Part shown: piece by piece, positions 1-8,874 of the stretch
Layout of the letters: every line of letters begins with the position of its first letter
Position numbering within the stretch: the first letter of the stretch is position 1
Source of the DNA: Sediminibacterium sp.
GTDB lineage: Bacteria > Bacteroidota > Bacteroidia > Chitinophagales > Chitinophagaceae
Assembly (NCBI GenBank): GCA_016786865.1
Contig: JAEUVE010000006.1
Coordinates: forward strand, 25,275 to 89,274
Direction: 5' to 3'
Length of the DNA stretch: 64,000 nucleotides
The notes under the pieces: generated by a model
What the model was told of the DNA's origin: nothing
Database searches by the model: none
The model's input: the letters and a program-made list of their open reading frames with translations, nothing else
Position numbers and translations under genes: made by a program

Positions 1-91
1 ACCCAACATAACATTTTCATAAAAAGGGATTTATAGGTATTTTTATACGAATGATTCTGCAAATTTGTAGGGATAGAAAATTTACTCAATA

Positions 92-1786
92 ATGATTCGT
101 GGACTTGCCTTTTCGCTGCTGTTTGCAGTTGTATGCACCTCTAATGTTTTTGCACAAGCCGACGCGCCAAAAGGATGGCATTTACTGGACTCTGCACAGG
201 ACTCCTTTTATGGAATCAGCTTAAACAAAGCCTATCAGTTTCTGCAGACCAAAAAGAAAAATCCGCAAACCGTGGTGGTGGCCGTATTGGATTCCGGCGT
301 AGACACCACGCATGAAGACCTTAAAAACAACCTCTGGATCAATCCAAAGGAAATTCCCGGCAACGGCATCGACGATGATAAAAATGGTTACATAGATGAC
401 ATATACGGATGGAATTTCCTGGGTGGTAAAGATGGCAGAAGCATCCGGAAAGCCGCAGACGAAAAAGCCCGGGTTTACCATCGCTGGAAAGACCAGTTTG
501 CCGGAAAAAACATAGACACCAATCAACTGGGAAAGAATGAAAAAGAGCATTATCATATTTGGGTAAAAGCTGCTGCCGGAATGAATTTCAGCCAGGAAGA
601 ACAGATGGATGTGATGTTCATAGAACTCACCGCCAAAGCCATGCGCAGGCACGATAAAATCATTCGGCAGGAAATGGCTCGGGAGGAATACACCTGTGAA
701 CAATTGGAAAAATTTGAACCCGTTACCAAAACAGGACGTGATGCCAAAATCGGCTACCTGACCTGCATCAAAATGATGGGAATTGATCCGGAAGAAAAGA
801 ATACCAGCACCCTCAGCGAACTGGAGGAATACATTGAGGGAAAGAAAAGCAGTTTTGAATCAAAAGATAAAGCCCCCCACAACTACAGGGCCGAAATCGT
901 TCAGGACAACTACGATAATTTTGCCGATCGCTATTATGGTAACAACGATGTGATGGGTCCCGGACCAATGCACGGAACCCATGTAACCGGCATAATCGCC
1001 GCACAAAGAAACAACAGCCTCGGAGTAGACGGCGTAGCCGATCTGGTTAAGATCATGACCCTGCGGGTGGTGCCCGACGGAGATGAATACGATAAGGATG
1101 TAGCCTTGGCCATCCGTTATGCGGTAGACAATGGCGCCAAAGTAATCAACATGAGTTTTGGTAAATCCTTTTCGCCCGAAAAGCGTTGGGTAGACAGTGC
1201 AGTCCGGTATGCAGAACAGCATGATGTATTACTGGTGCACGCTTCCGGAAACGATGCAGAAGACATAGACATCAAGGAAAACTATCCCAGTCCCTGGCTG
1301 GAGCAGTGGAAAACCAAAGCCGGTAATTTCATTACAGTTGGTGCCAGCAGCGATGTTCGACTGGGAAATAGTATTGCTGCAGAGTTCAGCAACTACGGAA
1401 AAGAATCGGTGGATGTATTTGCGCCCGGCGTAAAAATTTATTCCACCATACCTGGAGGCAATCAATACGGAAATTTAAAGGGAACCAGTATGGCAACTCC
1501 GATTGTATCGGGTCTGGCTGCTTTGCTCCGCTCCTATTATCCATCCCTCAGCGCTGTAGCAGTTAAAAAAATCATTGAAGAATCGGTATCCAGGCCGGAT
1601 ACGCAGTTACCCTGTATTAAACCCGGCATGAAAGGAGATCCCCTAACCATGAGCGATCTTTGCAGAAGCGGAGGTATCATCAATGCCTACAATGCAGTTA
1701 CTATTGCCAGCCATATTACAGAAAGCACGGTGATCAAAACGCAACCACAAAAACCAATTGCCAAACCACTAAAAGTAAAAAAATAA
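92..1786 (+). CDS. S8 family serine peptidase (subtilisin-like), exported
   Basis: Exported subtilase of 564 aa. Residues 1-22 form a signal peptide ending near VFAQA. The catalytic triad is visible: Asp67 in LDSGVD, His294 in HGTHVTG and Ser466 in GTSMATP, with the oxyanion Asn387 in ASGND. The Asp-to-His spacing is about 227 residues, far longer than in a minimal subtilisin. The extra part is a charged, probably helical insert at about residues 112-285. The C-terminus is a Pro/Lys-rich tail without a recognisable T9SS sorting domain. The stop codon overlaps the next start by one base (TAATG), so the DinB gene is probably co-translated. Substrate unknown; the family call is firm. Confidence 0.93.
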   Translation: MIRGLAFSLLFAVVCTSNVFAQADAPKGWHLLDSAQDSFYGISLNKAYQFLQTKKKNPQTVVVAVLDSGVDTTHEDLKNNLWINPKEIPGNGIDDDKNGYIDDIYGWNFLGGKDGRSIRKAADEKARVYHRWKDQFAGKNIDTNQLGKNEKEHYHIWVKAAAGMNFSQEEQMDVMFIELTAKAMRRHDKIIRQEMAREEYTCEQLEKFEPVTKTGRDAKIGYLTCIKMMGIDPEEKNTSTLSELEEYIEGKKSSFESKDKAPHNYRAEIVQDNYDNFADRYYGNNDVMGPGPMHGTHVTGIIAAQRNNSLGVDGVADLVKIMTLRVVPDGDEYDKDVALAIRYAVDNGAKVINMSFGKSFSPEKRWVDSAVRYAEQHDVLLVHASGNDAEDIDIKENYPSPWLEQWKTKAGNFITVGASSDVRLGNSIAAEFSNYGKESVDVFAPGVKIYSTIPGGNQYGNLKGTSMATPIVSGLAALLRSYYPSLSAVAVKKIIEESVSRPDTQLPCIKPGMKGDPLTMSDLCRSGGIINAYNAVTIASHITESTVIKTQPQKPIAKPLKVKK

Positions 1787-2295
1787 TGGCCAGACCACTA
1801 CCCGGGGATTACGGAAACTATTATGAGAATTATGTAAAAAGAGTGGATGCAGACAACCTTCAGCAAGCCATTGAGAAATACGCATCGCCCTTGTTGAACT
1901 TCTATAACAGCCTTCCCGATGAAAAAGCCGATTATCGTTACGAACCCGGCAAATGGAGCCTGAAAGATTTACTACAACACGTCATAGATACAGAGCGGAT
2001 CATGAGCTACCGGATATTGCGGATAGCCCGCAACGACAGTACCCCTCTTCCAGGGTTTGAAGAAAATGATTATGCCGCCAATGCCAATGCGGCTAACAGA
2101 AGTTTTGAATCGCTGAAACAGGAATTCTCAGCCCTACGAAAATCAACCGATCTTTTATTGCAATCATTTACAGAAGTACAACTGAACCATGCCGGAACTG
2201 CCAGCGGACAGCGGGCAACTGCCAATGGCATCGGATACATCATTTTTGGTCATATGCTGCACCACAAAGAGGTGATTGAAACAAGGTACCTCTAG
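1786..2295 (+). CDS. DinB family protein
   Basis: A 169-aa protein of the DinB/YfiT-like four-helix superfamily, whose members often bind a metal through three histidines. Likely ligands are the His in LLQHVIDTE (about residue 66) and those in FGHMLHHKEV near the C-terminus. The frame is open further upstream, but the ATG at 1786 sits on the stop codon of the protease gene and gives the usual family length and N-terminus. Members include thiol-dependent transferases, so a link to bacillithiol (bshC lies at 11.3 kb) is conceivable but not shown. Specific reaction unknown. Confidence 0.85.
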   Translation: MARPLPGDYGNYYENYVKRVDADNLQQAIEKYASPLLNFYNSLPDEKADYRYEPGKWSLKDLLQHVIDTERIMSYRILRIARNDSTPLPGFEENDYAANANAANRSFESLKQEFSALRKSTDLLLQSFTEVQLNHAGTASGQRATANGIGYIIFGHMLHHKEVIETRYL

Positions 2296-2320
2296 CAGTT
2301 CGGCTGAATCATAAAATCAG

Positions 2321-2360
2321 AAAGTCCCGTTCCGGCTAATGCTGGAACAGGACTTTTCCT
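2321..2360. terminator. Bidirectional terminator between DinB and YceI genes
   Basis: Near-perfect hairpin: 16-base arms at 2321-2336 and 2341-2356 around a TAAT loop. T residues follow on the plus side and an A-rich stretch precedes it. It lies between two convergent genes and can serve both. Confidence 0.8.
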
Positions 2361-2379
2361 TTATTGGGGGGATTTGAAA

Positions 2380-2952
2380 TTACTTCTTACCGTACAGGTG
2401 CACTGCAATCTGTACATCTTTTGCCACATTACCGATTCCGTAGTTCACTCCAAACAGGGTTCTGTCGAGGCTGAAGAAAGCTTCTGCAAAGAAACCTTTT
2501 TCATCTGCACTGCGGATAGAAGCAGTGAAGCTAACAGGCAAAGAAGCGCCTTTCAGGTTCAGGGTACCGTTGATGGTAGCGGAACTTTCATTGGTGTAGT
2601 TCACTCCGGTGATGGTGTAAGTAGCTTCACTGAACTTGGCTACATCAAAGAAATCAGCAGACTTCAGGTGTCCTGCCAGTTTTTCACCAGCGCCATCAGT
2701 TACTTTTACATTAGCAAGATCAATTACAAATTCTCCGCCGGTTAATTTACCGCCGTCAACTTTTACAGATCCGCTTTTTACAGTGAAGTAACCAGTATGG
2801 AAATCATTTTTCTTGGAACCAACCCAGTCTACACGGCTTTTAGAAGCATCTACTGAATAGGTAACAACTTCCTTTACAGATTTAACTGGAGCGAAAGAAT
2901 ACAAACCCGCTACAAATGCTGTTCCCAACAGCGCAAAAACGATTTTTTTCAT
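2380..2952 (-). CDS. YceI family protein
   Basis: Exported 190-aa YceI-family protein. The N-terminus (residues 1-20) is a hydrophobic signal sequence. The rest has the lipocalin-like YceI pattern: SKSRVDWVGSKK near the start of the mature part, then repeats such as GGEFVIDLANVKV, HLKSADFFDVAKF and INGTLNLKG. Family members bind isoprenoid-like lipids in the periplasm; the ligand here cannot be read. It has its own promoter (2987-3018) and a shared terminator, so it is probably monocistronic. Confidence 0.9.
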   Translation of the reverse strand: MKKIVFALLGTAFVAGLYSFAPVKSVKEVVTYSVDASKSRVDWVGSKKNDFHTGYFTVKSGSVKVDGGKLTGGEFVIDLANVKVTDGAGEKLAGHLKSADFFDVAKFSEATYTITGVNYTNESSATINGTLNLKGASLPVSFTASIRSADEKGFFAEAFFSLDRTLFGVNYGIGNVAKDVQIAVHLYGKK

Positions 2953-2986
2953 GGTGTTTAATTGGTTTAGTTTAATAATGACATTG

Positions 2987-3018
2987 CAAAAATAGGGAAA
3001 TTAATGTTACAACAACAA
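2987..3018 (-). promoter_or_regulatory. Bacteroidota-type promoter of the YceI gene
   Basis: Read on the minus strand, a perfect TAnnTTTG -7 element (TATTTTTG, 2987-2994) has TTG repeats about 15-18 bases upstream. Transcription would start about 30 bases before the ATG. Confidence 0.6.
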
Positions 3019-3053
3019 TTTAAAAAGTATTAATTCCGCATTTCGGTTTCGCT

Positions 3054-3061
3054 TATCTTCG
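3054..3061 (+). promoter_or_regulatory. Likely -7 element of sucC
   Basis: TATCTTCG matches TAnnTTTG at 7 of 8 positions, and ends 17 bases before the sucC ATG. No clear -33 TTTG is visible, so this is a moderate call. Confidence 0.4.
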
Positions 3062-3078
3062 CAAAAATTGTTCCGATT

Positions 3079-4290
3079 ATGAATCTCCATGAGTACCAGG
3101 CCAAAGAATTACTCAGTAAATACAATGTCCCCACCCAGGAGGGTATTGCGGTTGATACCGTAATGGCAGCTGAGGAAGCATATCGCCAAATTAAGACACA
3201 GACGGGCAATAATTTTGCCGTAGTGAAAGCCCAAATACACGCCGGTGGACGCGGTAAGGGTAAAATTGAAGGAACCGAGCAGCGTGGTGTGGCGGTAGCC
3301 AAAAGCGCAGAAGACATTACCAATATTGCCAAAAACATCCTTGGCGGTACGCTGGTAACCATCCAAACCGGACCTGCAGGTAAGAAAGTAAGCAAGATCC
3401 TGATTGCGCAGGATGTTTACTATCCAGGCCCTAACCCGGTGAAAGAGTTTTATCTCTCTATTTTGCTGGACCGTGCAAAAGGAATGAACGTAGTGATGTA
3501 CAGCACAGAGGGTGGTATGGATATTGAAGAAGTGGCACACAAGACTCCTGAAAAAATATTTAAAGAATGGGTACACCCCGCCGGTGGTTTACAGGGATTC
3601 CAGGCAAGAAAAATTGCTTTCAACCTGGGACTGAGCGGTGAAGCATTCAAGAACTGCGTAAAATTTGTTACCAACCTGTACAAAGCTTATGTAGGACTGG
3701 ATTGCGGCATGCTCGAAATCAATCCGCTGTTCAAAACCAGTGATGAAAAAATCATTGCTGTAGACTGTAAGATGAACATCGACGACAACGCGCTGATGCG
3801 TCATCCGGATGTAGCCGCTTTAAGAGATCTTACAGAAGAAGATCCAACAGAGGTAGAAGCTGGTCAATACAACCTGAACTTTGTGAAACTCGATGGCAAC
3901 GTAGGCTGTATGGTAAACGGAGCCGGTCTGGCGATGGCTACCATGGACATGATCAAATTGAGCGGTGGTGAACCAGCCAACTTCCTGGATGTGGGCGGTA
4001 CTGCCAATGCACAAACCGTAGAAGCCGGTTTCCGCATCATTATGAAAGATCCGAACGTAAAAGCAATCCTGATCAACATCTTTGGTGGTATTGTACGTTG
4101 CGACAGGGTTGCTGCAGGTGTAATTGAAGCCTACAATAAACTCGGCAATATCAATATTCCGATCATTGTTCGTTTACAAGGCACCAATGCAGTGGAAGCA
4201 AAGAAACTCATCGATGAAAGCGGATTGAAAGTTCAGTCTGCCATTCAGTTGAGTGAAGCGGCCGAACTGGTTAAGAAGGCTGTAGCATAA
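3079..4290 (+). CDS. sucC: Succinyl-CoA synthetase subunit beta (ADP-forming)
   Basis: Beta subunit of succinate-CoA ligase (TCA cycle, substrate-level phosphorylation). The 403 aa match the usual length. The N-terminus MNLHEYQAKELL opens the ATP-grasp domain, HAGGRGKGKIEG carries the nucleotide-binding glycines, and LDCGMLEINPL and DCKMNIDDNA are characteristic. The C-terminal CoA-ligase domain includes NGAGLAMATMD, FLDVGGTANA and NIFGGIVRCD. The alpha subunit sucD is not adjacent, as is common in Bacteroidota. A strong terminator follows directly, so the gene is monocistronic. Confidence 0.97.
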   Translation: MNLHEYQAKELLSKYNVPTQEGIAVDTVMAAEEAYRQIKTQTGNNFAVVKAQIHAGGRGKGKIEGTEQRGVAVAKSAEDITNIAKNILGGTLVTIQTGPAGKKVSKILIAQDVYYPGPNPVKEFYLSILLDRAKGMNVVMYSTEGGMDIEEVAHKTPEKIFKEWVHPAGGLQGFQARKIAFNLGLSGEAFKNCVKFVTNLYKAYVGLDCGMLEINPLFKTSDEKIIAVDCKMNIDDNALMRHPDVAALRDLTEEDPTEVEAGQYNLNFVKLDGNVGCMVNGAGLAMATMDMIKLSGGEPANFLDVGGTANAQTVEAGFRIIMKDPNVKAILINIFGGIVRCDRVAAGVIEAYNKLGNINIPIIVRLQGTNAVEAKKLIDESGLKVQSAIQLSEAAELVKKAVA

Positions 4291-4313
4291 TTATTGAATT
4301 CGATCAATATTTC

Positions 4314-4354
4314 AAGGTCCGTAACATCCATTGTTACGGACCTTTTTATTTTTT
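4314..4354 (+). terminator. Rho-independent terminator of sucC
   Basis: Perfect 12-bp stem (4314-4325 with 4333-4344), 7-base loop, then a T-rich run to about 4354. Confidence 0.88.
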
Positions 4355-4366
4355 AACCTGCCTGTT

Positions 4367-5005
4367 TCAAACGAATGAGTTCAGTTCTACCAAACGTACT
4401 TCGGTAATGGCGCTAACGGTATAGTGCAGGCCGGAACGCAACTCCACACAGGCATAGCGTTTTCTGCGCAACATCCCTTTGCGAAAAATTTTTCCGTTCT
4501 CGGTCATAAACAAAGCGCCTTCCGGAAGTGCAGACAAGAGATGGTAACCTTCCCGGTTATGCTGATTGTACTTGCGGAGTACCGTAAGCAGGGCGGTTTC
4601 GCCATTGGCTGTAGCAGCCGGTGCATGTAAGGTTTTTTGAAGGGCCTGCTCTACATCCGGAGGAAATACGCCCAGTTCAATAAAGGATGCCAGCAACTTT
4701 CCGTACAGAAATTTCCACTCTTTCCCATGCGACTCCACGCGATTACCGTATTGCTCAAAAGTGAGCAGGTGAGCCAATTCATGCAAAAGCGTAATCAGGA
4801 ATTCATAGGGATTCAGGTTTCCGTTTACACTGATCCGGTGGTTTCTTCCCCGGTGTGCATGCCGGTAATCTCCCAGTACCGATTTTCGCTCCCTGGCAAT
4901 GGTCAGATGCACTTTGTATAAATGGAGGATGCTTACCACCTGGTCAAAACTACCTTCGGGTAAAAAGCGGGAAAGTTCTTTCAGTGGATGCTCAGTTGCC
5001 GCCAT
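4367..5005 (-). CDS. SprT-like domain-containing putative metalloprotease
   Basis: A 212-aa cytoplasmic protein with a SprT-like zincin core. LLHELAHLL gives the HExxH motif (His75, Glu76, His79), and SHGKEWKFL supplies the likely third ligand near His93. The C-terminal half is basic and lacks the four-Cys zinc ribbon of classical SprT. SprT/Spartan relatives act on DNA-associated proteins, but the bacterial role is poorly known. Its start overlaps the end of the upstream membrane-protein gene by 14 bases, so the two are probably co-translated. Confidence 0.8.
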   Translation of the reverse strand: MAATEHPLKELSRFLPEGSFDQVVSILHLYKVHLTIARERKSVLGDYRHAHRGRNHRISVNGNLNPYEFLITLLHELAHLLTFEQYGNRVESHGKEWKFLYGKLLASFIELGVFPPDVEQALQKTLHAPAATANGETALLTVLRKYNQHNREGYHLLSALPEGALFMTENGKIFRKGMLRRKRYACVELRSGLHYTVSAITEVRLVELNSFV

Positions 5006-5396
5006 GTTTTGGTGGATTTAAACGCATGGCAATACGCACTTCCAGCCAGGTATATACAATGTAGAGTCCCATGCTGATGAACAGGGCATTCACACTTTTA
5101 TTTTCTCCGGCAGCATAGAGGTAAATAAATGCGGCCGTACCCAACACAAACAGTTTCAATACCACAGAGCCCATTACCCCGCGCACCATAGCATGCGGAT
5201 TGGAATTGTTCAGCGATTTAACCTGCATATAAAGACTGGAGGCACAGATGATGAACAAAAGAGTGTTTGCACATACAACTACCAACCCGTCTATCTGCTT
5301 CTGTTGCAAACTGCTGTTCAGCATAACCGCCAGCACATTCACCACCAACATCAGCACCACCAGGGGCAAAAACAATTTCCTTTTTTCTTTGAACAT
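4992..5396 (-). CDS. Small integral membrane protein, function unknown
   Basis: A 134-aa protein with about four predicted transmembrane segments (residues 9-27, 38-58, 74-95, 103-120) and a basic C-terminus (RIAMRLNPPKHGGN). The size and layout recall ATP-synthase-I-like or similar small membrane proteins, but I do not recognise a family with confidence. Its 3' end overlaps the SprT-like gene by 14 bases, and the gene for a single-span membrane protein lies 23 bases upstream. This suggests a three-gene unit. Confidence 0.7.
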   Translation of the reverse strand: MFKEKRKLFLPLVVLMLVVNVLAVMLNSSLQQKQIDGLVVVCANTLLFIICASSLYMQVKSLNNSNPHAMVRGVMGSVVLKLFVLGTAAFIYLYAAGENKSVNALFISMGLYIVYTWLEVRIAMRLNPPKHGGN

Positions 5397-5419
5397 AAAC
5401 GTAAGATGAAGGGTATCGG

Positions 5420-5815
5420 TTAATCGTTGGAAGACTCCACTTTTGGCATGGCCAGCGGAACAGTGTCCAATTTGGTTTGTACATCTCCGGATAATACTTT
5501 TTTAACGCCTTCCAGGTATTGCTCCTTGTAGTGAATGGCCTGCTCCAGTGAATCGGTACGTATCTTCAGCAGCTGAAGTGCAGTACGACTTTCCCTGGTT
5601 CCGTAACCCGGGATATAATATTTAAGCGGGGTAAAGGCAATCAGCGCAATGGTGAGACCCACGAGCACTACAAAAACAGTGCTGAGCCCGATGTACACAC
5701 TCAGCCGCGACAATCTTACGGTGAGCATCTCCTCGTAGGTATCGTCGTTCATCACAACAAGCCGATAGGTGTTTCTCAGCCGTTTGAAAGTACTTTCCGG
5801 GTTAATTTTATCCAT
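5420..5815 (-). CDS. Single-span membrane protein resembling the N-terminus of M23 peptidases
   Basis: A 131-aa protein with a cytoplasmic N-terminus (FKRLRNTYRLVVMNDD), one transmembrane helix at about residues 39-62, a conserved-looking YYIPGYG segment and a short periplasmic tail with a predicted coiled coil. From memory, this N-terminal layout matches Bacteroidota membrane-anchored M23/LytM proteins, but the peptidase domain is absent. The reading frame simply ends, with no sign of a frameshift into a downstream LytM domain. First gene of the apparent operon with the membrane protein and the SprT-like gene. Confidence 0.7.
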   Translation of the reverse strand: MDKINPESTFKRLRNTYRLVVMNDDTYEEMLTVRLSRLSVYIGLSTVFVVLVGLTIALIAFTPLKYYIPGYGTRESRTALQLLKIRTDSLEQAIHYKEQYLEGVKKVLSGDVQTKLDTVPLAMPKVESSND

Positions 5816-5898
5816 AATATAAAAACAGGTTAAAGGTAATGATTGAAGCGGTTTTATGCTGATATAGAGGAGAAATAACTGTAATTTTAATCGATTTT

Positions 5899-8811
5899 AT
5901 GTACAGAAAAACCATTTTTCATTCCTTTTGCCTGCTTCTGCTGACCACAGCATGGTTTTCGGCACGATCGCAGCCCAATACCAGTATCGAGCTGAAAAAG
6001 CCGGGCAGATTTGAGAACAGGCCCCTGCCTTCCGAAAAAACAGGAAACAGAAAATTCACTGTTCCGAGGAGGCTGTACAACAATACGGTTAGCCAGTACA
6101 ATTATTATTTCAACGCCAATTCAAAGCTGGAAAGCATCATTGCAGATGCAAAAGCCCGTCACAAAGAAGATTATACCCGGCTCCTCCCATTTTACAATTA
6201 CAGTCTCGAAGAAACGGCCAAAGGACAGATTGATTCCATTATTTATAAATGTACTGCTGGTATCCTGCTGCACGACCTCAGAAGCGATTGGGTAGATCGC
6301 TTTTACCTGTTGATGAGCAAAGCCTATCTGCACAGAATGGATTTTGATTCTGCGGAGATGGTACTAAACTATATCAATTACGCCTACGCGCCCAAAGACG
6401 ACGGATACGATCTCCCTATTGGCAGCAATGCCAGCAACACCAATGGCATATTTAGTGTTTCTTCCAGTGAAAAAAGAAATTTCTGGAGCAAAATCTCCTC
6501 GAAGCCACCTTCCAGAAACGAAAGTTTTCTTTGGCAGGTCCGGAATTATATTGAACAAAAAAAACTGACTGAAGCAGAATCCCTGCTCGAAATCATCCGT
6601 TCAGACAAATTATTTCCGGAACGCCTGAAAACAAACTGGTACGAAATGGAGGCCTTTCTGCAGTACAGCAAACAGGCCAACGACAGTGCGGCATTTTTCC
6701 TGATCAAGGCGCTGAACAATGCGGAAGGAAGATCAGAAAGGGCCCGCTGGGAATACCTGGCAGCACAGTTGCTTGAGCAGGCTGGTAAAGATAGTGCAGC
6801 TGTAAAAATGTACGAAGCTGCTATTCAGCACAGCAGGGACCCCTTTATGGAAATTTATGCCAGATTAAAGGTGGTAAGTCTGTCCGCCGCATCCCGGCCC
6901 AATGCATTACAGGAAAATCTGAACCAGCTGCTGGTGATGGCCAGAAGAGACAAATACCAGGGCTATCGCAACATCATTTATTTTGCGGCAGCAGAACTGG
7001 AAATGAAGCGGAAAAATTGGGAGGGTGCAGAAAAATGGCTGCTGAAAAGTGTGCAATACACCGAAAACAATGATGCAGGCAAACAACAAAGCCTGCTGAT
7101 GCTGGCCGATGTATGTTATACCGCCCAAAAATATGTACCCGCTGCTGCCTACTACGACAGCATACAGGTATCACTGCTGAAGGAACCAGCGCAGACCCTC
7201 GTGATTAACCGCAAAGACCCGCTGGACTCCATTGCATCCAATATACTGCTGATAAGGCACGAAGACAGTGTGCAGCAGGTAGCAGCTATGCCAATTGAAG
7301 CCAGGAACAACTACATCAAAGCCCTGCTGAAAAAATTAAGAAAGGAAAAAGGCTTGAAGGAAAGCGAATCGGAAATCAGTTTTGGAGGAAATCTTCCTGC
7401 AGCAACTGCAACAGATTTGTTCCAATCTTCCGGAAGCGATTTTTATTTCAGCAGCAGTGCACTTAAAGCTAAGGGACTGAGCGATTTCAGGTCCAGATGG
7501 GGCAGCAGGCCGAATATAGACAACTGGCGCAGACAATCGGCCGTAGATCGATCTTTTACTACCACTCCGGATGTACCCGAACAGCTTCCGGACACAACAG
7601 CAAGGAACAATGCAGCAAAAGAGCTCAGCACGGCGTCCTTACTGGCCGGCCTGCCACTGGATTCTGTTTCATTACAGGCTTCGAACCGAAGGATCCTGAA
7701 CGCTTTGATGAACAACGGATACCGTTTCCAGTTTTATTTACAAAACTATTCCGCCGCCATCGAAACCTATGATGAAATAAAAAGGCGATTCCCGGACATG
7801 CAGGCATCCGAAGAACTGCTGTTCCGCCTGAATGATTGTTACAATAAAACAGGTGCATATAAAAAAGCAGACTCAATTATAAAAGCAATGTCTGTACAAT
7901 ATCCTTCGGGCAGATTCACCAGAAAGCTTACGGCCCTTCCTGCCAAAAACAAGGCAAATGCTGCAGAACAGGCCTATGAAACTATTTACCGGTCCTTCCT
8001 GGAAGGAAATTTTGAGCGGGCCAAACAACAGAAACTGGAAGCAGATAAGCAATTCGGCAAAACCTACTGGACGCCACAGTTATTGTACATCGAAGCTGTT
8101 TATTATACCAAAATGCAACAGGACAGTATTGCCATCGACCGGTTGCAGCAACTGATTGGCTTGTTCCCTGCATCCGACATGTCTGCCAAAGCAGCAACCA
8201 TGGCAGACGTTCTCAAAAGAAGAAAAGAAATTGAAGCCTATCTCACCAACCTCGAAATAGAACGGCCAGAGGAATATATTGCCCGTAATGTAGACCTGAA
8301 CCCCACCAACATTACCAAGGTGGAATTACCCAAACCAGACTCCGTTACCCGGCCTGTAGTAGCCAAAACAACAGCACCCGTTACCCTGCCAGCCATGAAA
8401 GTACCTGTGGTGATTGCAGCTCCTGAAGCCTACCGCTTTGTTGCAGAAGACACCCAATATGTTGCGTTGCAGCTCAGCCGCGTGGATCCGGTATATGTAA
8501 GTGAAGGCCGGAATGCATTTAACCGCTATAACCGCGAACAATATTACAACCAGCAGATAGCCATCCATAGCTTTGCATTGAACGACAGTATCCAGCTGAT
8601 GCTGATCGGACCATTCAAAAACGCGGCAGATGCAGTATCGTATATCGACAAAACAAGACCAGTTACCGCATCCAGAATTCTGCCCTGGCTTACTGCAGAT
8701 AAATACCGGTACAGCATCATCAGCCCGGCCAACCTGGAACTCCTGCGGCGGAAGAAGGATACGGCAGCATATCAGGAATTCCTGCACGGACTCTTCCCCG
8801 ATAAATTTTAA
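5899..8811 (+). CDS. sprE: TPR protein, SprE/PorW-like T9SS component
   Basis: Exported 970-aa tetratricopeptide-repeat protein; signal peptide about residues 1-24. The region after YNNTVSQYNYYFNANSKLE, with KEDYTRLLPFYNYSLEETAKG, resembles the start of SprE/PorW. TPR-like helices fill about residues 100-430 and 590-760. The C-terminal domain (about 850-970, including IISPANLELL) also fits SprE. In Flavobacterium and Porphyromonas this protein is needed for type IX secretion and gliding. There is no lipobox cysteine, unlike annotated PorW lipoproteins. The assignment rests on recalled family patterns; a generic TPR protein is the alternative. Confidence 0.7.
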   Translation: MYRKTIFHSFCLLLLTTAWFSARSQPNTSIELKKPGRFENRPLPSEKTGNRKFTVPRRLYNNTVSQYNYYFNANSKLESIIADAKARHKEDYTRLLPFYNYSLEETAKGQIDSIIYKCTAGILLHDLRSDWVDRFYLLMSKAYLHRMDFDSAEMVLNYINYAYAPKDDGYDLPIGSNASNTNGIFSVSSSEKRNFWSKISSKPPSRNESFLWQVRNYIEQKKLTEAESLLEIIRSDKLFPERLKTNWYEMEAFLQYSKQANDSAAFFLIKALNNAEGRSERARWEYLAAQLLEQAGKDSAAVKMYEAAIQHSRDPFMEIYARLKVVSLSAASRPNALQENLNQLLVMARRDKYQGYRNIIYFAAAELEMKRKNWEGAEKWLLKSVQYTENNDAGKQQSLLMLADVCYTAQKYVPAAAYYDSIQVSLLKEPAQTLVINRKDPLDSIASNILLIRHEDSVQQVAAMPIEARNNYIKALLKKLRKEKGLKESESEISFGGNLPAATATDLFQSSGSDFYFSSSALKAKGLSDFRSRWGSRPNIDNWRRQSAVDRSFTTTPDVPEQLPDTTARNNAAKELSTASLLAGLPLDSVSLQASNRRILNALMNNGYRFQFYLQNYSAAIETYDEIKRRFPDMQASEELLFRLNDCYNKTGAYKKADSIIKAMSVQYPSGRFTRKLTALPAKNKANAAEQAYETIYRSFLEGNFERAKQQKLEADKQFGKTYWTPQLLYIEAVYYTKMQQDSIAIDRLQQLIGLFPASDMSAKAATMADVLKRRKEIEAYLTNLEIERPEEYIARNVDLNPTNITKVELPKPDSVTRPVVAKTTAPVTLPAMKVPVVIAAPEAYRFVAEDTQYVALQLSRVDPVYVSEGRNAFNRYNREQYYNQQIAIHSFALNDSIQLMLIGPFKNAADAVSYIDKTRPVTASRILPWLTADKYRYSIISPANLELLRRKKDTAAYQEFLHGLFPDKF

Positions 8812-8874
8812 CCATTTTGTGATCGCTATCCCAAAACTCTTGATTAGCTTTATCCCCATTATTTGAAACGTATT

